This document shows, one piece after another, positions 61,614 to 64,000 of a stretch of 64,000 nt of DNA. Under the pieces are notes generated by a model. The model saw only the letters and a program-made list of their open reading frames with translations, was not told the origin of the DNA and did no database searches. The stretch is from NCBI GenBank assembly GCA_039096225.1, contig JBBPEB010000028.1, forward strand, positions 248,001 through 312,000, read 5' to 3'. A program made the translations under genes and the position numbers. This DNA is from Blastocystis sp. Blastoise. Lineage: Eukaryota; Sar; Bigyra; Opalinata; Blastocystidae. Each line of letters begins with the position of its first letter. Position 1 is the first letter of the stretch.

Positions 61614-64000
61614 ATGGAGCCTTCAGTGACGCTTTCAGATGAGATATTGAATAACTCTCCGTCAAAATTAGATGGAATTCCTGAAGATATAGAGTTTGAT
61701 TATAGAGTATTTGGTTGCCAACTAATCCGTGAAGCTTCTATTCGTCTTAAACTATCACAACTTGTCAGTGCGTCAGGTCAAATACTGTTACAGCGTTTTT
61801 ACTACAAACGGTCTTTCAAACAGTATCATCCATTTTTTGGTATATATATGTTATTAGAATTAAGAAATATTTAGTATATATTATATATAGTGTCCATGAG
61901 TTGTCTTTTCTTAGCTTCAAAGATGGAAGAAGAGCAAGTTCGCTTGTCATCTTTATTAAAGTGTTTCTTTTTAATGTTTTTAACACGCAATGAATTACCT
62001 CTTCGACGACTCGATATAAATGATCCTATATATATATATATATATATATATTGTTATAACATATATTTATTAATTATAATGAATGTATATATTGTTATAA
62101 ACATATATTTATTAATTATAATGAATATGATCTATATTATTAATATATAGGTAACATGTAGTATAGCATTATATATATATATAATATATATAGATATATC
62201 AGCAATGGAGTTCACGAATTGTCAAGATAGAACAGTTATTATTATATTTATTTGAATATAAATTAAGATATATTACTGATCATCCTCATAAATTTATATT
62301 ATTATTTATTAAAAGAATTGATGGTGATATTTCTATGGCTCAAAAAGCATGGAATATTTGTAATGATATGTATATTATTATTATATCTATTGTTATTATG
62401 TATTTTATTTTATTTATATTTATTATAGTTATATTTATATTTATTATTATTATATTTATATTAATTATTATTATATTTATATTAATTATTATTATGATTC
62501 TAAAGGTTGTCTACCGATTTATGTCTTCGATTTCCCTCCAATACTTTAGCGGCAACTGCTATCTATATATGTACATTGTATATATTTTTTTTGTAATTTA
62601 TTTTTATTATATATTTATATATTGATTAATAACATAATATATATATAAAGATATAATAAGAAACCTCTTCCTGATTGTACATATAAATTATTCTCTACTT
62701 CTAAAGAAGATATCCTTTTTATTTATATTATTTATATATATATTATACGATATATGTTTATATTCTTATTTCATTCAGATAATATATATATCCTTCATGT
62801 TATTTACAAATAGAACATGTATTAGTTTATATTCAACGATTATATAAAGAAAAACCTATTATATGGATACCAGATCTTTATTCCTACTGTATATATATAT
62901 ATATTAAATCTATTTATGTATATTCAAATTATAGTTTTTTTCTGTTTAAAGATCTATATATATTAAAACTTTATAATCTTTTTTTATTATTTCTCCTATA
63001 AAAGATATATATATATATATAGTAAAATTATTAAAAGACAAAGATCCTAGTCTTTATACGACTATAAATATGGATTCTTTTCATTATAATAATAATACAA
63101 AGCCTGGTATTCCTTCTATTACTGATTCTATTAATATAAAGAATGCAATAACGAATAAAGATGCAACTAATGCTTCTTCTACGAGTAATAGTATAACAGG
63201 AAATAATGAAAATAAACTTGAAAATAAACTTGAAAATAATGAAAATAATGAAAATAAACTTGAAAATAAGCTTGAAAATAAGCTTGAAAATGATATACAG
63301 ATATCTATAGATACACATATAACTCCAGAATCTGAAAACTATAAATATATACATGTTGATCTCTTGGAAGATTATTGTCCACCTCCTATCTATGAAGATC
63401 TTCTTCAGTATATATATATATATATATATATATAGTTTTCTTTTATATATAGTCAATTGTAATTCATATCTATTATATAATTGTTTAAATATATTATTTT
63501 GATTTATATATTTGTCTATCTATTGTTATTATCACTCTTTATATTTATATATAGAAAGAAATCAAGATTTGCAGATAATAATACACTAAGTATATTTATA
63601 ATTATAATAATAATAATTATTATTATTATCTATAGATGTATCACCAGAAGTATTATCTTCTCATGGTTCTTCTAAGAAAGATATTCATGATGAACGTAGA
63701 AGTAGAATAGAAGAACATAAGAGTAAAGATAAGCATTATTCTAGTCATAGAGATAGTCATAGACATCATGATAGAAGTAGAAGTAGAGATAATTATAGAA
63801 GTAAAGGTAGAGATAGAAGTAGAAGTAGAGATAATTATAGGGATAGAAACAGAAGCAAAAGTAGAGATAATTATAGGGATAGAAACAGAAGTAGAGATAA
63901 TTATAGAGATAAAGATAATTATAGAGATAAAGATAATTATAGAGATAGAAGTAGAAGTAGAGATAATTATAGAGATAAAGATAATTATAGAGATAATTAT
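61614..64000 (+). CDS. CCNL: Cyclin L with RS-rich tail, 3' partial
   Basis: Partner of CDK11-type kinases in transcription and splicing. The start MEPSVTLSDEILNNSPSKLD is followed by cyclin box 1: GCQLIREASIRLKLSQ, ASGQILLQRFYYKRSF, and after an intron SCLFLASKMEEEQVRL (LAxKxEE). Cyclin box 2 begins LLYLFEYKLRYITDHPHKFI, then MAQKAWNICND and LCLRFPSNTLAATAIYM, all typical of cyclin L (HPHK; AWN.xND). From 63,660 on the protein is an RS/RD domain of repeated DRSRSRDNYRDK units, still open at the window edge. A short ENKLENKLEN repeat is at 63,200-63,290. Splice sites are GTATAT/ATATAG. Confidence 0.9.

Overview
The window is nuclear DNA of an extremely AT-rich, intron-rich microbial eukaryote. 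Exons are short. Introns start GTATAT and end ATATAG, and many are almost pure TA repeats. The standard genetic code fits every recognised gene. I cannot name the lineage.

Left host region (1-12,631): the 3' part of a SIRT2/Hst2-type sirtuin (+), a probable TFIIIC subunit 6-like protein (-), SMC5 (+), NOP53 (+) and the RNA polymerase III subunit RPC8/POLR3H (-). Right host region (55,996-64,000): NOP9 (-), a wrecked mitochondrial-type tyrosyl-tRNA synthetase with a small MITE in it (+), and a cyclin L with an RS tail that runs off the window (+). The host genes are conserved nuclear housekeeping genes: rRNA maturation, Pol III transcription, SMC5/6 and splicing-linked cyclin.

The whole middle (12,641-55,986, 43,346 bp) reads as one giant Mutator-like (MULE) transposon. 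Its two ends are near-identical 2,513-bp terminal inverted repeats, and it is flanked by a perfect 9-bp direct repeat (AACTACTGG at 12,632 and 55,987), the target-site length expected of MULEs. It encodes a MULE transposase (FLYWCH/FAR1-like N-terminal finger, DDE core, SWIM finger) that splices in phase into a ULP1-type cysteine protease, so transposase and protease appear to be one gene (45,846 to 24,950, minus). This recalls the ULP1-bearing plant MULEs.

That gene is interrupted, inside one intron, by a second element of 16,184 bp (26,973-43,156). The second element has about 4.2-kb, more diverged inverted repeats, GC-rich hairpin tips and no recognisable transposase. The outer element also carries a long open VPS13-family gene fragment whose last exon lies inside the terminal repeat and is therefore present twice. 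It also carries a graveyard of decayed host-type genes: M1 aminopeptidase, VPS13 C-terminus and a coiled-coil protein. Four tRNA-like loci with Pol III-type box B sit in the repeats and in the inner element.

Relative ages fit a simple history. The inner element inserted first (arms diverged, imperfect target duplication). The 43-kb composite then moved recently into the gap between RPC8 and NOP9 (arms nearly identical, perfect target duplication).
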